Source: Carnobacterium_A antarcticum
GTDB lineage: Bacteria > Bacillota > Bacilli > Lactobacillales > Carnobacteriaceae
DNA: 64,000 nt
Direction: 5' to 3' (one strand)
NCBI RefSeq assembly: GCF_042658365.1
Contig: NZ_JBHSQC010000025.1
Shown here: positions 52,449 through 61,451 of the stretch, one piece after another
How positions within the stretch are numbered: position 1 is the first letter of the stretch
Layout of the letters: every line of letters starts with the position of its first letter
Position numbers and translations under genes: made by a program
Notes under the pieces: model-generated
What the model saw: only the letters and a program-made list of their open reading frames with translations
Told to the model about the DNA's origin: nothing
Databases searched by the model: none

Positions 52449-52805
52449 TTGCTGATTGAAGTAAATGATGATTTTTTGAAAGAAATTAAGCAGATTACAG
52501 AAGCTATGAATATAACTCCTGGTGAATACCTTGAGAACCTGTATAAAAATACTCAAAATTTAAAAGATGATCTTTTAGAGGATAAAGAAGACTTTTCAAC
52601 ATTTGTAGAAGAATATCATTTGATTTTAAATGAACTGAGCCGCCATCAAGAAAACCTGCTGGCTTCAGTTAAGGAAATTGATGATACGCTTGTTACTCAA
52701 CGTGTTTTTGAAGAGTTGATTAGATTATGCAGCGATGATATTTCAGTATTAAGCAAATTATACAAAAAATATAAAGAACAAGACGATAGGATTCAACTAA
52801 TTTAA
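52449..52805 (+). CDS. Hypothetical helical protein
   Basis: 118 residues from the TTG at 52449, eight bases after GAGG. The sequence is mainly charged helices (DDFLKEIKQITEAMNITPGE, TFVEEYHLILNELSRHQENL, EELIRLCSDDISVLSKLYKK). The ITPGEYLENLY segment resembles a ribbon-helix-helix or plasmid-type helix only vaguely. Not recognised; no partner is obvious. In the accessory block after the SOS module. Confidence 0.55.
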   Translation: MLIEVNDDFLKEIKQITEAMNITPGEYLENLYKNTQNLKDDLLEDKEDFSTFVEEYHLILNELSRHQENLLASVKEIDDTLVTQRVFEELIRLCSDDISVLSKLYKKYKEQDDRIQLI

Positions 52806-52890
52806 ACTTCTCTCACTAGAGTCCTTCAAAACAGTTAAAGAATCTAAACAGCGAACTAATCGGTTTAAAAACAATCGCTTTATTAGTCTT

Positions 52891-52939
52891 TCCTTTAAAA
52901 CCATAAGAAATCTTAGAGATTTCTTATGGTTTTAAAGGA
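52891..52939. repeat. Perfect 23-bp inverted repeat, loop of three bases
   Basis: TCCTTTAAAACCATAAGAAA and three more bases pair perfectly with the other arm (52917-52939) across TAG. No T-run follows on either strand, so it is not a normal terminator. Outside it AGTC and GACT can extend the stem after a two-base bulge. Confidence 0.9.
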
Positions 52940-53091
52940 GACTTTACTGTTTACTTATCGTTTTTTTCATGATAAAATGCATGGATTAAGAGAAGGTTTA
53001 TACCTTTTTATTTATCAGTTTATTATTCTTTATTTAAAGATTCAGCACTTATTTTTTAGTTGACTACTATTTTTTCAAAGGAGCGTACATT

Positions 53092-53235
53092 GTGTACAAT
53101 CAAACCATTCTTGAAGTTTCTGGTACTTCGGTCAAGTTAACCCGTAATAAAGCCACCTTCATTCTCTATTTGTCAGATGATAACGAAGCTCTCATTTTAT
53201 ACGATTATATGTCGCGTCACATTCAAGGAAATTAA
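53092..53235 (+). CDS. Small hypothetical protein, 47 residues
   Basis: Begins with GTG, eight bases after AAAGGAG: MYNQTILEVSGTSVKLTRNK, then ATFILYLSDDNEALILYDYM and a short tail. It is followed at once by a perfect terminator. The strong ribosome site and terminator make it a likely gene although it is short. Not recognised. The preceding 52.9 kb hairpin might lie in its leader. Confidence 0.6.
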   Translation: MYNQTILEVSGTSVKLTRNKATFILYLSDDNEALILYDYMSRHIQGN

Positions 53236-53274
53236 ATAAAACCGTTGAGATATCATATCTCAACGGTTTTATTT
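53234..53274. terminator. Perfect 19-bp bidirectional terminator
   Basis: AAATAAAACCGTTGAGATA pairs perfectly with its complement across TCA; it serves the 47-residue gene (plus) and the DUF1054 gene (minus). Confidence 0.92.
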
Positions 53275-53285
53275 AGTTCAACGGC

Positions 53286-53912
53286 TTATGGATAGGCTCT
53301 AAAAGCCTGTTGATACAGCGGAAGCAGTTCAGCATAAGTTTTAAAAATAAAATCCTGTGTTTTTTGAGGGTTCACAAGCATAGGATCGTTAGCAGAGAGT
53401 TGTCGTCCAACTAAAAACTCCCCTTTTTTAATATCTCGCCATCTCATTAACCCCTTCTCCAATTCTGCTTCCTTGATAGGCATCACTTGTTCTTTAGTAT
53501 GATCAAAAGAAACCACATAATCTGCAGGTAATTTTTCTAAACTGATAGAATTCTTCAGAAAATCTTGAGCCATTTCTTTTTCATGTTGCGGATTATCGAT
53601 AAAAGCCAGCCAAATAAACAGATGTGTTTGGTAAAGTCCTAATTGAAAATGGGGGTATTTTTTATAACCGCGTGTATCGCCGCCAATGGCACACCATGTA
53701 TCTTTTGGTGGGTTTTTTGTCCGCCTAATGTGTTGTGCAATATGAACAGGGAGCTCTTCTTCATTCAACAGTTCCGCTAACTCTTTTGAAAACACCTTGC
53801 CTAACTCTTTGAATTTAGGTTGAATCGTTTTTCGGATAGCTTTCATTCTTGGTTCTAGTCCTTCAATAGCAAAGATAGCAAAATCTTCTTGTGTAAATGT
53901 GACTGAATTCAA
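53286..53912 (-). CDS. DUF1054 family protein (YktB-like, UPF0637)
   Basis: 208 residues. Core motifs FTQEDFAIFAIEGLEPRMKA, VHIAQHIRRTKNPPKDTW and AIGGDTRGYKKYPHFQLGLY are typical of the DUF1054/YktB family, function unknown. Start is a TTG at 53912 after AAGGAG; the longer upstream frame is AT-rich and untypical. It is convergent with the accessory block and marks the return to core genes. Confidence 0.88.
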   Translation of the reverse strand: MNSVTFTQEDFAIFAIEGLEPRMKAIRKTIQPKFKELGKVFSKELAELLNEEELPVHIAQHIRRTKNPPKDTWCAIGGDTRGYKKYPHFQLGLYQTHLFIWLAFIDNPQHEKEMAQDFLKNSISLEKLPADYVVSFDHTKEQVMPIKEAELEKGLMRWRDIKKGEFLVGRQLSANDPMLVNPQKTQDFIFKTYAELLPLYQQAFRAYP

Positions 53913-54061
53913 CGCAGGTTCACTCCTTAAATATTTTTTTAATTGTATTAATCGTAATGTTAAAAAAGCGATGATTCTGCAAATAAATATCTTTATGGTA
54001 TACTGGATACAATTAAACGAATAGGAAACCACTACCTTATTTCCGCCAAAGGAGAGTTTTT

Positions 54062-54508
54062 ATGAGTCCGAATAATGTACAAGATTATTTAAATAAAGGC
54101 ATGTATGGTTCTAATCAAACAAATCCCGACGAGCGTCGAAAGTATTTAGGCAGCTTGCGGGAACGTATTTATCTGACCATGACGATTGAACAAGTCCTTT
54201 CAAACAATTATATAGGCGCGCTCAAAAAAGAAATACAACTGCATCCTGATAATACCCTTTTATTGAACGGCTCTATTGATATGGAATATTTATCTCCCTA
54301 TATCCAATTAAGCAATTCATTGAAGTGTCCTTTTAGAATGATCTCAGATGATAATTCTGAAAAAAGCCCTATTGGATTGGTCTATGTAGCCCCTGCAGCT
54401 GTAAATGTCGATGTCGTTGACGTCTCAGAGAAGTACCCTGAGCCTGAACCAGATCAGGAAAAAAAAGCTCCTAAAAAGAAATCTTTTTTCAAAAGATTCT
54501 TTTCATAA
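54062..54508 (+). CDS. DUF1694 family protein (YueI-like)
   Basis: 148 residues. NPDERRKYLGSLRERIYLTM and the region around LKCPFRMISDDNSEKSPIGL are typical of YueI/DUF1694, which has no known function; the C-terminus is lysine-rich (KKAPKKKSFFKRFF). The ATG follows AAAGGAGAG. A strong terminator follows. Divergent from the DUF1054 gene. Confidence 0.85.
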   Translation: MSPNNVQDYLNKGMYGSNQTNPDERRKYLGSLRERIYLTMTIEQVLSNNYIGALKKEIQLHPDNTLLLNGSIDMEYLSPYIQLSNSLKCPFRMISDDNSEKSPIGLVYVAPAAVNVDVVDVSEKYPEPEPDQEKKAPKKKSFFKRFFS

Positions 54509-54522
54509 AAAATTGAATGGAC

Positions 54523-54559
54523 AAAAAAACCAGTTAAGTCATATTGCTTAACTGGTTTT
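54523..54559. terminator. Terminator after the DUF1694 gene
   Basis: AAAACCAGTTAAG and CTTAACTGGTTTT pair across an eight-base loop; it lies between convergent genes. Confidence 0.92.
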
Positions 54560-54612
54560 CTGCTTTCGGTCCAGCTTTCTTAATCGAATTCACAAATCAA
54601 TTATCGGTATTT

Positions 54613-55161
54613 TTATCGTTCAACTAAAAAATCTGTTACTTTATTTTCTGGTCTCCATTCGAAATTAACGACTGGTTCATCCCCGCCTATCAGCCCTTCA
54701 CCTATTTTGATAAAGCCCAGTTTGTTTAATACATGTTGCGATTTTTTATGGTAAAGATATGTTTTTGCGCTAATCGTTTGAATGTGTTGACTAGCAGATA
54801 ACCAGTTCAAAAAAACAGCAGCAGCCTCTGTAGCATATCCTTGTCCTGCATAAGAATCCACTATGCCGTACCCTAATTCAGTCATTCCCGTTTTACCAGG
54901 ATTACCTTGAGCACTGACCTCACCGATGATTTTATTTTCCTTTTTCAACACAACAAGACGTGTCCATTTTTCCATATCCGGTTCTTTTTTTACTTCTTCT
55001 AATACAAACGGCAAATAAAAAAAGAATTCTACTCCTGGCCATTCTTTTGCTACTGTATAACCAGACACTTCCATTAGTGCTTCATCGCTGATCAAAGTGG
55101 CTTCTATGAAAGAGGCTTTGTAGGGGACTAACAGCAAACGTTCTGTTTCTAGAATTGTCAT
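54613..55161 (-). CDS. GNAT family N-acetyltransferase (RimJ/RimL-like)
   Basis: 182 residues. LETERLLLVPY at the N-terminus, VVLKKENKIIGEVSAQGNPG, ELGYGIVDSYAGQGYATEAA as the acetyl-CoA pyrophosphate loop (Q/R-x-x-G-x-G/A) and KKSQHVLNKLGFIKIGEG at the end are typical of the RimJ/RimL ribosomal protein acetyltransferase type, but substrates in this group vary. Transcribed towards the DUF1694 gene. No ribosome site of note. Confidence 0.9.
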   Translation of the reverse strand: MTILETERLLLVPYKASFIEATLISDEALMEVSGYTVAKEWPGVEFFFYLPFVLEEVKKEPDMEKWTRLVVLKKENKIIGEVSAQGNPGKTGMTELGYGIVDSYAGQGYATEAAAVFLNWLSASQHIQTISAKTYLYHKKSQHVLNKLGFIKIGEGLIGGDEPVVNFEWRPENKVTDFLVER

Positions 55162-55258
55162 GCCCGTGATCTCACTTTCTATTCTTAATTTTTTCAGTGC
55201 TTCGTTTAGTAAAGATTTGTAAAAAAACTTCTCAAGTATATAGCGTTTAAGTAAAGGT

Positions 55259-55951
55259 TTAATCGATTGCTTTCAATAGTTCCAAAACCATGTAAGCAGA
55301 TTGTTTACCTGCTTCAATGATAAATTCATCAAAGCTGACGCCTGCCTCTTCATCTGCTACATCTGACATAGCCCGCACAATGATAAACGGTTTATTAAAT
55401 TGGAAGCACACTTGAGCAATCGCTGCTCCTTCCATTTCAGCGGCTAAAGCATCGGGAAAATGCTCGAGTATGCTAGCTGTTGCTCCTTTTCCAGCAACAA
55501 AAGAATCGCTGGTGACGATCACGCCTTGGACCGGAGCTAAACCAACAGCTTTAGCTGCTTCAGCAGTCTTTTCCATTAACCCTTTATCTGCTGGATAACG
55601 TGCTGGCATTTGCGGTACTTGGCCAATTGCATAACCAAAGACAGTTGCATCAACGTCATGATAAGCTAATTCTGTTGAGATCACTACATCTCCAACCTTT
55701 AGGCCTTTTCCGATACCACCTGCTGAACCAGTGTTGATCACTGCTTCGACGCCGTACTGAGCAATCAACAAGGTTGCGGCAATGGCTGAATTCACTTTCC
55801 CAATACCCGACTGAACTAAAAACACTTCATGATTGGCTACCATCCCAGAAATAAAAAAGGCATTGGCTTGTGACCATTCTTTTTTATTTGTTAGTTGTTT
55901 TTCTAATAGTGCTATTTCTTCTGCCATCGCTCCAATAATTCCAATTTTCAT
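55259..55951 (-). CDS. mtnN: 5'-methylthioadenosine/S-adenosylhomocysteine nucleosidase
   Basis: Cleaves MTA and SAH, and so recycles methylation by-products and supplies the LuxS pathway. 230 residues: MKIGIIGAMAEEIALLEKQL with catalytic Glu12, NTGSAGGIGKGLKVGDVVIS, AAEMEGAAIAQVCFQF and the catalytic Asp in RAMSDVADEEAG. The upstream gene ends 19 bases away, and the NUDIX gene before that, so the three are probably cotranscribed. Confidence 0.96.
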   Translation of the reverse strand: MKIGIIGAMAEEIALLEKQLTNKKEWSQANAFFISGMVANHEVFLVQSGIGKVNSAIAATLLIAQYGVEAVINTGSAGGIGKGLKVGDVVISTELAYHDVDATVFGYAIGQVPQMPARYPADKGLMEKTAEAAKAVGLAPVQGVIVTSDSFVAGKGATASILEHFPDALAAEMEGAAIAQVCFQFNKPFIIVRAMSDVADEEAGVSFDEFIIEAGKQSAYMVLELLKAID

Positions 55952-55969
55952 GCGATTTCTCCTTTAAAT

Positions 55970-56221
55970 TTAAATTAAGAAAACAATAATCAATACAATA
56001 ATCAATAATATCGATACCACGATAATCGCTTTCGTTAATAACCGATCTACATTTCGGTATTTATCATTTTCGGTTTTTCGACTTTTAGTGATTTTACCTT
56101 CTTTTTCTAATTTTTTTTGATAAGCTTTTTCAACTTTTTCTCGTTCTTTCGCTCGCTTTTTCGTTTCTTTTTCTTCCTGTTCTTTTGCTTTTCTTAATTC
56201 TGATCTTGTTTTTTGATCCAT
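55970..56221 (-). CDS. Small charged protein with C-terminal membrane anchor
   Basis: 83 residues. The first 60 are almost all Lys, Glu and Arg (RSELRKAKEQEEKETKKRAK and similar), predicted coiled coil; the last 20 are purely hydrophobic (AIIVVSILLIIVLIIVFLI). This is a tail-anchored layout. Start ATG at 56221 after GAGGTG; a GTG four codons upstream is possible. It sits between a NUDIX hydrolase and mtnN. Function unknown. Confidence 0.75.
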   Translation of the reverse strand: MDQKTRSELRKAKEQEEKETKKRAKEREKVEKAYQKKLEKEGKITKSRKTENDKYRNVDRLLTKAIIVVSILLIIVLIIVFLI

Positions 56222-56239
56222 TTGTTGGTTCACACCTCT

Positions 56240-56791
56240 TTAGTCCTTTTTTCCAAGTTTCATTTTCCAATAAAACAGAGCAAAAACAGTTTTAGCATCA
56301 ATAATAATTTGCTGTTCGTAAGCTTCCCATGCTTCTTCAAACGTTAGCGTTAAGATTTCGAGAAACTCATCTTCATCTTGTAAAAGCGGTTGGTCAATTT
56401 TTGTTAATCCCTCTGCTCGATAAATATGCATCAGTTCATTTGTGAAACCAGGTGAAGAGTAAAATGAAGTTTCAAGTTCAAACGTTGCTGCTTGATAACC
56501 CGTCTCTTCTTCAAGCTCTCTTTTACCGGTTTCTAAAGGGTCTTTATCTGTATCATCGATTTTTCCTGCTGGTATCTCTAAAATAGTCTTTTCAATTGCT
56601 TTACGGAATTGTTTTACAAACACCATTTTTCCATCCGATGTAAAAGGCATAATGGCTGCTGCTCCAGCATGTTTTACCAATTCCCGACTAGCTTGCTTTC
56701 CATTTGGCAACAGGACTTCTTCCACCCAATATTCCGTTATATTCCCTTTGTAAATCAATTCACTGCTGACGGTTTTTTCTTCAAATTCCAA
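56240..56791 (-). CDS. NUDIX hydrolase, ADP-ribose pyrophosphatase type
   Basis: 183 residues. The NUDIX box is GKIDDTDKDPLETGKREL then EEETGY; the REL-x-EE-x-G part is exact, while the stretch before it has one more residue than the standard spacing. VKHAGAAAIMPFTSDGKMVF before it and FYSSPGFTNELMHIYRA after it are characteristic of ADP-ribose pyrophosphatases (NudF type). Operon with the two genes downstream. Confidence 0.9.
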   Translation of the reverse strand: MEFEEKTVSSELIYKGNITEYWVEEVLLPNGKQASRELVKHAGAAAIMPFTSDGKMVFVKQFRKAIEKTILEIPAGKIDDTDKDPLETGKRELEEETGYQAATFELETSFYSSPGFTNELMHIYRAEGLTKIDQPLLQDEDEFLEILTLTFEEAWEAYEQQIIIDAKTVFALFYWKMKLGKKD

Positions 56792-57052
56792 GTTTGTTCC
56801 TCCTGAGTGTTCCAGACTTCTTACATATCATACCGTTCTAGCTTTCATTTTTCAATCCTGAAGTAAAGAAACCTTCTCTTAAACATTTCTTTATTTCTGT
56901 TGGTTATTATTTCTTTTCTCGAATCCGAGCAAAAGTCGTAGTCAGAAATCCATCTTTAGTCTGATGGGCCTTTTCCTATTTTTTATGATAAAATAAGAGA
57001 TGAAGAATGAGTGGAGATCAAGGGACCAAAATAAAAAAATGGAGTGAATAGA

Positions 57053-57757
57053 ATGAATACTTTCCTTAAAAACCTTGGAGATATTTTCCGCTACACTTTC
57101 ACTAGTGTCACAACGGTTTTAATATTTCTAGTGCTGATGTTTATCTTGAATATTGGATTTTGGTGGTCTTTAATCATCAGTGTTGTCATAGGAGCTTTTT
57201 TCTTTTATAAACAAAATGACAACAAGAATAATACACCTCATCAGAAGCTGCGCAAAGTCTCTTCTGAAAAAGAAGCTTTTTATAAAGCGAATGGTATGGA
57301 TAAAGAAGAAATCCATTTTTTCAGAGAAACCATGTACACCGCCAAATTACAGATTTTGACTTTAGAAAAAAATATGAATGCTGTTTCTAAATTGAAAGCT
57401 ATCGAACAACGCAACAATACCATTCATTTGGTTAAGTCTTTATTTAAAGAAATCACTGCCGAACCCCGTCGCCTTCATGAAGTAGATAAATTTCTCTATG
57501 TGCACTTGCCTTCCCTAACTGATTTAACCAATAAATACCTTGAAATCAGCCAACATGAAGTGAAAAACAAATCTACTTTCACTGTCTTAGATCAAAGTGC
57601 GACAACCATTGACGAAATGTGCCGTTTGATAGCAGTAGATTATGTAGCTTTTAAATCAGGGGATTTTGACGATATGAGCTTAGAGGTAGAACTTGCAAAG
57701 AAAGCTATTGAACGCGATAATGGTGAAACCAATACGATTGAAGATGATGAACTTTAA
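57053..57757 (+). CDS. XpaC-like protein
   Basis: About 234 residues. Two close hydrophobic segments near the N-terminus (TSVTTVLIFLVLMFILNIGF and SLIISVVIGAFFFY), then a soluble helical part with EEIHFFRETMYTAKLQILTL. It resembles XpaC, annotated as 5-bromo-4-chloroindolyl phosphate hydrolysis protein in Bacillus, whose true role is unknown. The ATG at 57053 follows GGAG by eight bases. It lies 20 bases before telA, the normal xpaC-telA pair. Confidence 0.85.
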   Translation: MNTFLKNLGDIFRYTFTSVTTVLIFLVLMFILNIGFWWSLIISVVIGAFFFYKQNDNKNNTPHQKLRKVSSEKEAFYKANGMDKEEIHFFRETMYTAKLQILTLEKNMNAVSKLKAIEQRNNTIHLVKSLFKEITAEPRRLHEVDKFLYVHLPSLTDLTNKYLEISQHEVKNKSTFTVLDQSATTIDEMCRLIAVDYVAFKSGDFDDMSLEVELAKKAIERDNGETNTIEDDEL

Positions 57758-57777
57758 AGGAACAGGGAGATGAGTTT

Positions 57778-58995
57778 ATGACTGAACAAAATAATGAACT
57801 TGAAAAAAATAAAACAACGATTAAAGAAGTCAGTTCTGAATTAGATGATTTGCTAGCTAATCCTTTTGGAGAAGCTGCTTCGGATCATTCAGTTGAAAAA
57901 GCGGCTATCGAAAACGAAATGGTTGAAACAGATAAGTCTGACCGTTTAATTAATCGCTTGCCAGAAGAACGACAAGTACAAGCAAGAGCTTTAGCAGAAC
58001 AAATTGATGTTTCCAATATTCAATCGGTTATGAGTTATGGTGCTGCTGCTCAGCAAAAATTAGGTGAGTTTTCTCATTCCATGTTAAACCATGTTCAAAA
58101 CCAAGATACTGGAGAAATCGGCGACTCTTTAAACGATTTGATGTACCGCTTAAATGAGGCTAATCCTGAAGATTTAAGAGCCGAAGACAATAATGTCTTT
58201 AAAAAAATATTTGGACGCGTTAGAAAATCCATCTATGAAATGACCGCAAAATATCAAAAAATCGGCGCACAAATTGATAAGATCGGTGTAAAGCTAGATC
58301 AAGAAAAAAACGGGTTAATTAATGACAATATGATGTTGGAACAACTTTACCAAAAAAATAAAGATTATTTCGATGCTTTAAACATTTACATTGCTGCTGG
58401 TGAAATCAAGATCGATGAACTGTTGGATACTTTGATCCCTGAAGCTGTAAAAATTGCCGAAAACAGTTCCAATCAAATGGATGTACAGACAGTCAATGAT
58501 TTGAATCAGTTTTTGGATCGTTTAGAAAAAAGAACTCATGATTTAAAATTAGCTCGTCAAATGACCATTCAACAAGCTCCTCAAATTCGGTTGATACAAA
58601 ATACAAATCAAGCATTAGCAGAAAAAATCCAATCTTCGATCAATACTGCGATTCCTCTTTGGAAAAACCAAATTGCTATTGCTTTGACCTTATTGCGTCA
58701 AAAAGATGCGGTCACTGCTCAACGTCAAGTTTCTGAAACAACCAATGACTTGCTCAAGAAAAATTCTGAGATGTTAAAAATATCCTCTATTGAAACAGCA
58801 AAAGAAAATGAGCGAGGCATTATTGATATTGAAACGTTGCAAAAAACACAAAGCGATTTAATCGAAACGTTACAAGAAACGTTACAAATTCAAAAAGATG
58901 GTCGCATAAAACGAAAAGAAGCAGAAAAAGAATTGACCGTTATGGAAACTACCTTAAAAGATAAATTACTAGAATTAACCACCGATCAGTCATAA
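57778..58995 (+). CDS. telA: TelA-like toxic anion resistance protein
   Basis: 405-residue, mostly helical cytoplasmic protein of the TelA family (DUF proteins named for tellurite resistance). KKIFGRVRKSIYEMTAKYQK and INTAIPLWKNQIAIALTLLR with RQVSETTNDLLKKNSEMLK are the core signatures. Its link to tellurite is weak in most hosts; in Listeria the homolog affects antimicrobial sensitivity. Operon with xpaC; ends at a strong terminator. Confidence 0.92.
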   Translation: MTEQNNELEKNKTTIKEVSSELDDLLANPFGEAASDHSVEKAAIENEMVETDKSDRLINRLPEERQVQARALAEQIDVSNIQSVMSYGAAAQQKLGEFSHSMLNHVQNQDTGEIGDSLNDLMYRLNEANPEDLRAEDNNVFKKIFGRVRKSIYEMTAKYQKIGAQIDKIGVKLDQEKNGLINDNMMLEQLYQKNKDYFDALNIYIAAGEIKIDELLDTLIPEAVKIAENSSNQMDVQTVNDLNQFLDRLEKRTHDLKLARQMTIQQAPQIRLIQNTNQALAEKIQSSINTAIPLWKNQIAIALTLLRQKDAVTAQRQVSETTNDLLKKNSEMLKISSIETAKENERGIIDIETLQKTQSDLIETLQETLQIQKDGRIKRKEAEKELTVMETTLKDKLLELTTDQS

Positions 58996-59006
58996 CAAAC
59001 AAATAC

Positions 59007-59045
59007 AAAAAGGCCTTACCGTTGTTTAATGGAAAGGCCTTTTTA
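59007..59045 (+). terminator. Terminator after telA
   Basis: AAAAAGGCCTT and AAGGCCTTTTT pair around a loop of about 15 bases. Confidence 0.92.
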
Positions 59046-59142
59046 TATTTTTACTGCAACCGCATCTGGTTACTTTTACATCAGAATAAGAAAAAGTTTT
59101 ACATGAATTACTTTTTTCTCTTCTTAGAACGATCAAACCATG

Positions 59143-59188
59143 GTACACTATCTAGTGTGATAATCGATTCCGTATCTATATATAGTAC
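59143..59188. promoter_or_regulatory. Possible NrdR box pair upstream of nrdD
   Basis: ACACTATCTAGTGT (59145-59158) is a perfect palindrome, and CTATATATAG (59176-59185) is a second palindrome with its centre 29 bases away. Both resemble halves of the NrdR site ACAC-TATATA-GTGT, which occurs in pairs about three helical turns apart before nrd genes. The first overlaps an extended -10 (TGGTACACT). Confidence 0.5.
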
Positions 59189-59236
59189 CTGATCGTTTTT
59201 CAAGACTAATAAGTATTATTAGGAGGTTGACTTATA

Positions 59237-61420
59237 ATGGAAACTACTATTGATTTAGATTGTGAAAAAAACTACAATCATTTTTACTTAACTGTGCTCA
59301 AACGCGATGGTCGCTTGGTGCCATTTCAAAAAGAAAAACTTTATGAATCGTTGGCTAAAGCTGAGGTCCAAGTCCATCAGACTATCTCAGAATCAACAAA
59401 AAAGCATTTGGCACTGCTCACTGATCAAATAAAAAAGAAAATCATTCAGCAGAACCAGCAAGAAATTACATTCGATGAAATCCAAATGATTGTTGAAGAA
59501 ACATTAAAACGGGAACAACTACCCCTTCTTGTTGAAGCTTATATTGCTTATCGTATTCAAAAAAATTCTCTACGGGCTAAGAATACGGATATTAACTATG
59601 CCGTTAATCGATTATTAGTTAAAGATCACCTGCTCATTAATGAAAATGCTAATAAAGACAGCGACATTTTTAATACTCAGCGTGATTTAACCGCTGGGAT
59701 TGTTGGAAAATCAATTGGACTCAAGCTTTTACCAGAGCATGTCGGCAATGCTCATCAAAAAGGCGACATTCACTATCACGATTTAGATTATCATCCCTAT
59801 TCCCCTATGACCAACTGCTGCTTAATAGATTTCGAAGGAATGTTAGCCAAAGGATTTAAAATCGGCAACGCTGAAGTAGAGCCACCTAAATCTATTCAAA
59901 CCGCTGCTGCTCAGATGGCGCAGATTATTGCGAATGTGGCATCAAGCCAATATGGCGGATGCAGTGCCGATCGTATCGATGAAGTTCTTGCTCCCTATGC
60001 ACAATTAAATTTTAAAAAACATTTAAAGACAGCTACCGAATGGATTGAAAATAAAGAAAAAAGACTTGATTTTGCTATAGAAAAAACCAAAAAAGATATT
60101 TATGATGCTATGCAAAGTTTAGAATATGAGATCAATACACTCTTTTCTTCTCAAGGACAAACGCCCTTTACAACTATTGGCTTTGGTTTAGGAACCGATT
60201 GGCTTGCACGCGAGATTCAAACCGCTATTTTATCTATTCGTACAGCAGGAATCGGTAAAGAAAAGCGAACTGCTATTTTTCCTAAACTCATTTTCAGCCT
60301 TAAACGTGGGACTAATCTGGAACAGTCTGATCCGAATTATGACATCAAACAACTGGCTATAACCTGTGCAACAAAAAGAATGTATCCTGATGTTTTGATG
60401 TATGACAAAATTGTAGAACTAACGGGCAGTTTTAAAACTCCCATGGGATGTCGTTCATTTCTGCAGGGTTGGAAAGATGCCAATGGAATTGAAGTGAATT
60501 CCGGCCGTATGAACTTAGGTGTGGTTACTTTGAATTTGCCGCGAATCGCACTTGAATCTAAAAGGAAACAGACTATTTTTTGGTCTCTACTAAAAGAACG
60601 TGTCCAAACCTGCAAAGACGCTTTGCTTTATAGAGTTGATCGAACAAAAGAAGCTACCCCTAGCAACGCTCCTATTCTTTACCAACACGGGGTTTTTGGC
60701 GAACGATTATCAACTACAGCAGCCGTTGATGAGCTATTTAAAAATAAGCGGGCTACTGTTTCATTAGGTTATATCGGTCTTTATGAGGTTGCGACCGTTT
60801 TTTATGGCTCAGAATGGGAAACAAACCCACGCGCCAAAGAATTCACCTTAGCTATTTTAAGCTATTTAAAAAAACAGACAGACAGTTGGAGCGAGTATTA
60901 TGGATATCATTTCAGCGTCTATTCTACTCCAAGTGAAAGCTTAACAGACCGCTTTTGCCGTTTGGACACTGATAAATTTGGTTTAATTCCTGATATTACA
61001 GAAAAAGAATATTACACCAATAGTTTTCATTATGATGTCAGAAAAAAACCAACCCCTTTCGAAAAATTGACTTTTGAGAAAGATTATCCTAAATATACAA
61101 GTGGCGGTTTTATTCATTATTGTGAATACCCAAATATGCAGCAAAACCCGAAAGCCCTAGAAGCTGTTTGGGATTTTGCTTATGATCAAGTGGGTTATCT
61201 CGGAACAAACACGCCAATTGACTATTGTTACCAGTGTGACTTTAAAGGAGATTTTCTCCCTACTGAAAAAGGATTCGAATGCCCAGAATGCGGCAACCGA
61301 GATCCTAAAAAATGTGATGTGGTTAAACGTACCTGTGGGTATTTAGGCAATCCTCAAGCAAGGCCTATGGTACATGGACGCCACCGAGAAATTGCTGCCC
61401 GAGTCAAACATATGAATTAA
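59237..61420 (+). CDS. nrdD: Anaerobic ribonucleoside-triphosphate reductase NrdD
   Basis: Makes deoxyribonucleotides without oxygen by a glycyl radical. 727 residues: N-terminal ATP-cone (VLKRDGRLVPFQKEKLYESL), catalytic domain with GDIHYHDLDYHPYSPMTNCC, the zinc site near the end (YCYQCDF and CPECGNRDP), and the radical glycine in CGYLGNPQARPMVHGRHRE. The ATG follows AGGAGGT. nrdG lies 31 bases downstream, so the two form an operon. Confidence 0.97.
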   Translation: METTIDLDCEKNYNHFYLTVLKRDGRLVPFQKEKLYESLAKAEVQVHQTISESTKKHLALLTDQIKKKIIQQNQQEITFDEIQMIVEETLKREQLPLLVEAYIAYRIQKNSLRAKNTDINYAVNRLLVKDHLLINENANKDSDIFNTQRDLTAGIVGKSIGLKLLPEHVGNAHQKGDIHYHDLDYHPYSPMTNCCLIDFEGMLAKGFKIGNAEVEPPKSIQTAAAQMAQIIANVASSQYGGCSADRIDEVLAPYAQLNFKKHLKTATEWIENKEKRLDFAIEKTKKDIYDAMQSLEYEINTLFSSQGQTPFTTIGFGLGTDWLAREIQTAILSIRTAGIGKEKRTAIFPKLIFSLKRGTNLEQSDPNYDIKQLAITCATKRMYPDVLMYDKIVELTGSFKTPMGCRSFLQGWKDANGIEVNSGRMNLGVVTLNLPRIALESKRKQTIFWSLLKERVQTCKDALLYRVDRTKEATPSNAPILYQHGVFGERLSTTAAVDELFKNKRATVSLGYIGLYEVATVFYGSEWETNPRAKEFTLAILSYLKKQTDSWSEYYGYHFSVYSTPSESLTDRFCRLDTDKFGLIPDITEKEYYTNSFHYDVRKKPTPFEKLTFEKDYPKYTSGGFIHYCEYPNMQQNPKALEAVWDFAYDQVGYLGTNTPIDYCYQCDFKGDFLPTEKGFECPECGNRDPKKCDVVKRTCGYLGNPQARPMVHGRHREIAARVKHMN

Positions 61421-61451
61421 AAAATCATAATTCACTAGGAGGAACTTCGAA

